From assembly GCA_030272585.1 (NCBI GenBank), contig BSYQ01000005.1, positions 3,162,001 to 3,226,000 on the forward strand: a stretch of DNA of 64,000 nt, written 5' to 3'. The notes beneath the pieces were generated by a model. The model ran no database searches. It saw only the letters and a list, made by a program, of their open reading frames with translations, and was not told where the DNA came from. A program made the translations under genes and the position numbers. Shown here one piece after another: positions 61,938 to 64,000 of this stretch. Positions within the stretch are counted from its first letter, which is position 1; every line of letters begins with the position of its first letter. The DNA comes from Bryopsis sp. KO-2023. Its lineage: Eukaryota > Chlorophyta > Ulvophyceae > Bryopsidales > Bryopsidaceae.

Positions 61938-62082
61938 AGCTTAAGGCAGTACTCGTCGCGTTGCGACGTTGTCCAACCTGTGTGTTTCCGTTTGAGATCC
62001 CACATATATATAGTGGTGTAAAATTTCTGCAAAACTCAACAAAAGTTCCTCTTGCTTCTGTGACTGTTTTTGTTGGCTGAAG

Positions 62083-64000
62083 GAGAAGATCCTTGGCTGC
62101 GGCTCTTTTGCTTCCGTTTACCAAGCGAGGATTTGCGATGGAAGATATCTTCCATCGCGATTGCGCGCGATCAAAATGATAAACCTTGAAGGGCTCCAGG
62201 TAATCGACTGCCTCCAGCACCCTCTCTTGTCGCAGATGCTGTGTGAAGTCGAGTTGACGGGTCCGTCACGGAAGGGGGGGGGGACGAGAGATGGATGACT
62301 GCGTGAGGTTGTAACGCATATATAACGCGCGCGCTTGGGGAGGTGGCGGCCAGCTTGGTGGGCACTTGGCCTAGGCTGGGAAGCTCTTTATTTCCTCGTT
62401 TCGATCTGCCTATCACAATCCCGAAGAATGTCGGCTGCTTCGGTTCGATCTTTGGTCAAACCAGGAATCGAACCCAGATCCTGACTTCAAGCCCATCCAT
62501 GATATTTCTAGATTCTAGGCATCGACATTTCTGGTAGGGAGTCGGGAGCAGAGACCTATTTTTTGATGGCATCGGTAGCCATCTGGGTTCGAACCTGGGC
62601 GGCCAAAGTTTGCGCACAATTGATGACTAATCGGACGCTACGTCTCAGAGAAACGCACCAACCTCAAAAATACGTTTTCTCTTTGCTTCTCTGTTGCATG
62701 GAAAATCCAAGCCATAACTGCCAGCAACCCTCCACTGGAGTGGCATCGATATCACCACAGCAAGTATACTTGTTGATGTATGTTTTTGTTTTTTTTTCAA
62801 GGTTGTCATTTTCCTGGGTGTTTTTTGAATGGTTGTCATTATCTGCTGGTTTTCTCCAACTGCAGACAGTCCAGGATGAGATTGAGCGTCATAAGCAGAG
62901 AGTCCAACAAGAGGTTGACATTCACAAGCACCTCCAGGACGAGTACATCATACGATTTTTTGAGGTGAGCTGATAAACCATTGGAAATCAACAAGCAGAG
63001 TTCATGACATTTGAAGCATTGACTGGAAACCAAGGTACTTGGGAATTTGGGGATTTTAGACTTTCCTTTTTCGGCATCCGAATTTCTGTTTTCACGACGA
63101 AGGTTGTACAACATTCCATGGTATTACATAGAGGGCCTCCAAAAATAAAAAAAACCCGGCAGTATGAGGGCAGTTCACTGATGTTGCTTGATGATGTGTG
63201 TGTGTGTGATGTTCCAGAGTTTTGAGTTTGAGAATCAAATGTGCATCGTGATGGAACATGCCAATGGTGGAAATCTTCATCAAAATGTTTTAAAATTTGG
63301 ATGCCTTCCAGAGATCAGCGCCCGGCTAATATTCAAACAAATTTACCTCGCCCTAAAGTATATGCACGATGAGGTACACTCTTTGACCTTGTTTCCTTTT
63401 GTAGGGAGGCTCCCCCCAACCCCCCCCCACCGCAAAGATGGAAAGTGTCTGTTATTCCCAGTGAAAATGCATGGTCTGCTACATGCAGCAGTTCCAAATT
63501 TCAAAAAATGATATTCACACTGCTCTGATTACAACCCGATTTTCACATGCTAAAACCGAGCGATTTCCCTTTGCAGTTTCTGTGTTCTTTCGGATATTCA
63601 TGATACTGAATGCATACAAATTAACAACAGTTTTTTTTTTTCCTGGCAAAGGGGTTCGCCAACATGGATGTGAAAATGGACAACGTTCTCATGATATCAT
63701 CTACTGATGTCAAATTGGCTGACTTTGGGCTGTCTAAGGTATCTCCGAAAGAAAAAAAAGTTGGAAATTGGTTGAATTTCCAAGGTAGTTCTTTCGTTTG
63801 CTACGTTTGAGTGATGGTCCCATTTTTTGCTCCTATGCACAGTGGATGGTATTCACAGGGCTGTTACTATTGACACAACAAGAAAATTTGAACGGGTGGG
63901 CATAGCCTGAAATAATTGGGATGAAAAATTGTAACAATTCTTCCTTTGCCAAATAGAATTGATGTGATCAGGAAAAATGGCCTCAAAAAACTTAACAAGT
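62083..64000 (+). CDS. Ser/Thr protein kinase, copy 2, HRD altered, cut by right edge
   Basis: Exons seen: 62083-62199, 62866-62964, 63218-63373, 63652-63738, all phase 0. Later exons lie beyond the window, and the N-terminus is unresolved. Motifs: LGCGSFASVY glycine loop, RAIKM lysine, EIERHKQRVQQEVDIHKHL helix C, CIVMEHA hinge, catalytic loop ANMDVKMDNV, LADFGLS (Asp148). His and Arg of HRD are replaced (Asn128, Met129), and KxxN is KMDN, but the catalytic Asp130 and the DFG are kept. The exon 1 insert relative to copy 1 is a perfect palindrome. Paralogue of the kinase at 55008. Confidence 0.8.
62135..62158. repeat. Perfect 24-bp palindrome inside kinase copy 2 exon 1
   Basis: gcgatggaagat and its reverse complement, with no spacer; encodes CDGRYLPS. 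Copy 1 is shorter here. Confidence 0.95.
62461..62599. repeat. Imperfect inverted repeat resembling paired tRNA T-arms
   Basis: ccaggaatcgaacccagat (62461-62479) and atctgggttcgaacctgg (62581-62598) pair over about 17 bases with one indel, about 100 bases apart, in the first intron of kinase copy 2. Each contains a gggttcga box-B-like core. Confidence 0.6.

Larger units (their letters stand above)
61577..62240 (+). repeat. Downstream half of the local duplication shared with 54489-55160
   Basis: See the partner entry. This copy has an extra palindromic insertion at 61910-61937 that copy 1 lacks. Confidence 0.85.

Overview
This is nuclear DNA from a eukaryote. All the long protein-coding genes except one are broken into exons by GT...AG introns with long T-rich (polypyrimidine) tracts, there are Ty3/gypsy and DNA transposons, and the cellular genes are eukaryotic housekeeping genes. 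Two genes point to a photosynthetic, flagellated cell: an intronless gene for a PSB33/TEF5-like thylakoid protein (a green-lineage family) at 22417-23364, and an EFHB/CFAP21-like axonemal gene at 46186-48360. A green alga (early streptophyte or prasinophyte type) fits best. A chlorarachniophyte with a green plastid is not excluded. The species is an inference only.

Layout. Positions 1-7584 hold a Ty3/gypsy chromovirus-type retrotransposon, cut by the left edge: gag, an overlapping pol with a C-terminal chromodomain, then an unusual third coiled-coil ORF. Positions 8230-9930 hold a dead pogo/Tigger-like DDE transposase. Positions 11622-12085 are an intact-looking non-autonomous hAT-type element (14-bp TIRs, 8-bp target duplication) with a tRNA-like segment inside. 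Gene territory follows: RCE1 CAAX protease (-, 12759-15281), MRE11 nuclease (+, 15549-21435), PSB33-like (+), a small two-helix membrane protein (+, 24996-25400), a 5 kb low-complexity gap, cytoplasmic poly(A)-binding protein (-, 30651-33900), a CS/NudC-domain protein (-, 35411-37539), a CBS-domain protein (-, 39675-40678, 5' end unresolved), mitochondrial 2-oxoglutarate dehydrogenase E2 (+, 42183-45128), EFHB-like (-), an eIF4B-like protein (-, 49245-51413), phosphatidylglycerophosphate synthase (+, 51856-53839), and two tandemly duplicated Ser/Thr kinase genes with altered HRD motifs (+, 55008-57772 and 62083 to the right edge).

The genes do not form one pathway. Three head-to-head pairs probably share short bidirectional promoters (RCE1/MRE11, CBS/E2, eIF4B-like/PGP synthase). 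The transcribed strand is rich in T and G almost everywhere, including introns and far past stop codons, so base composition flips at promoters and at convergent 3' ends and can be used to orient unannotated stretches.

I found no clearly new multi-gene system. The most interesting items are (1) the compact hAT element carrying a tRNA-like sequence, (2) several perfect or near-perfect palindromes that look like fold-back template-switch mutations, one of which can be polarised against its kinase paralogue, (3) the third ORF of the retrotransposon, and (4) the tandem kinases with degraded catalytic loops. Exon boundaries were set by eye from GT/AG sites, reading phase and family similarity. In most completed models the phases close to a multiple of three.
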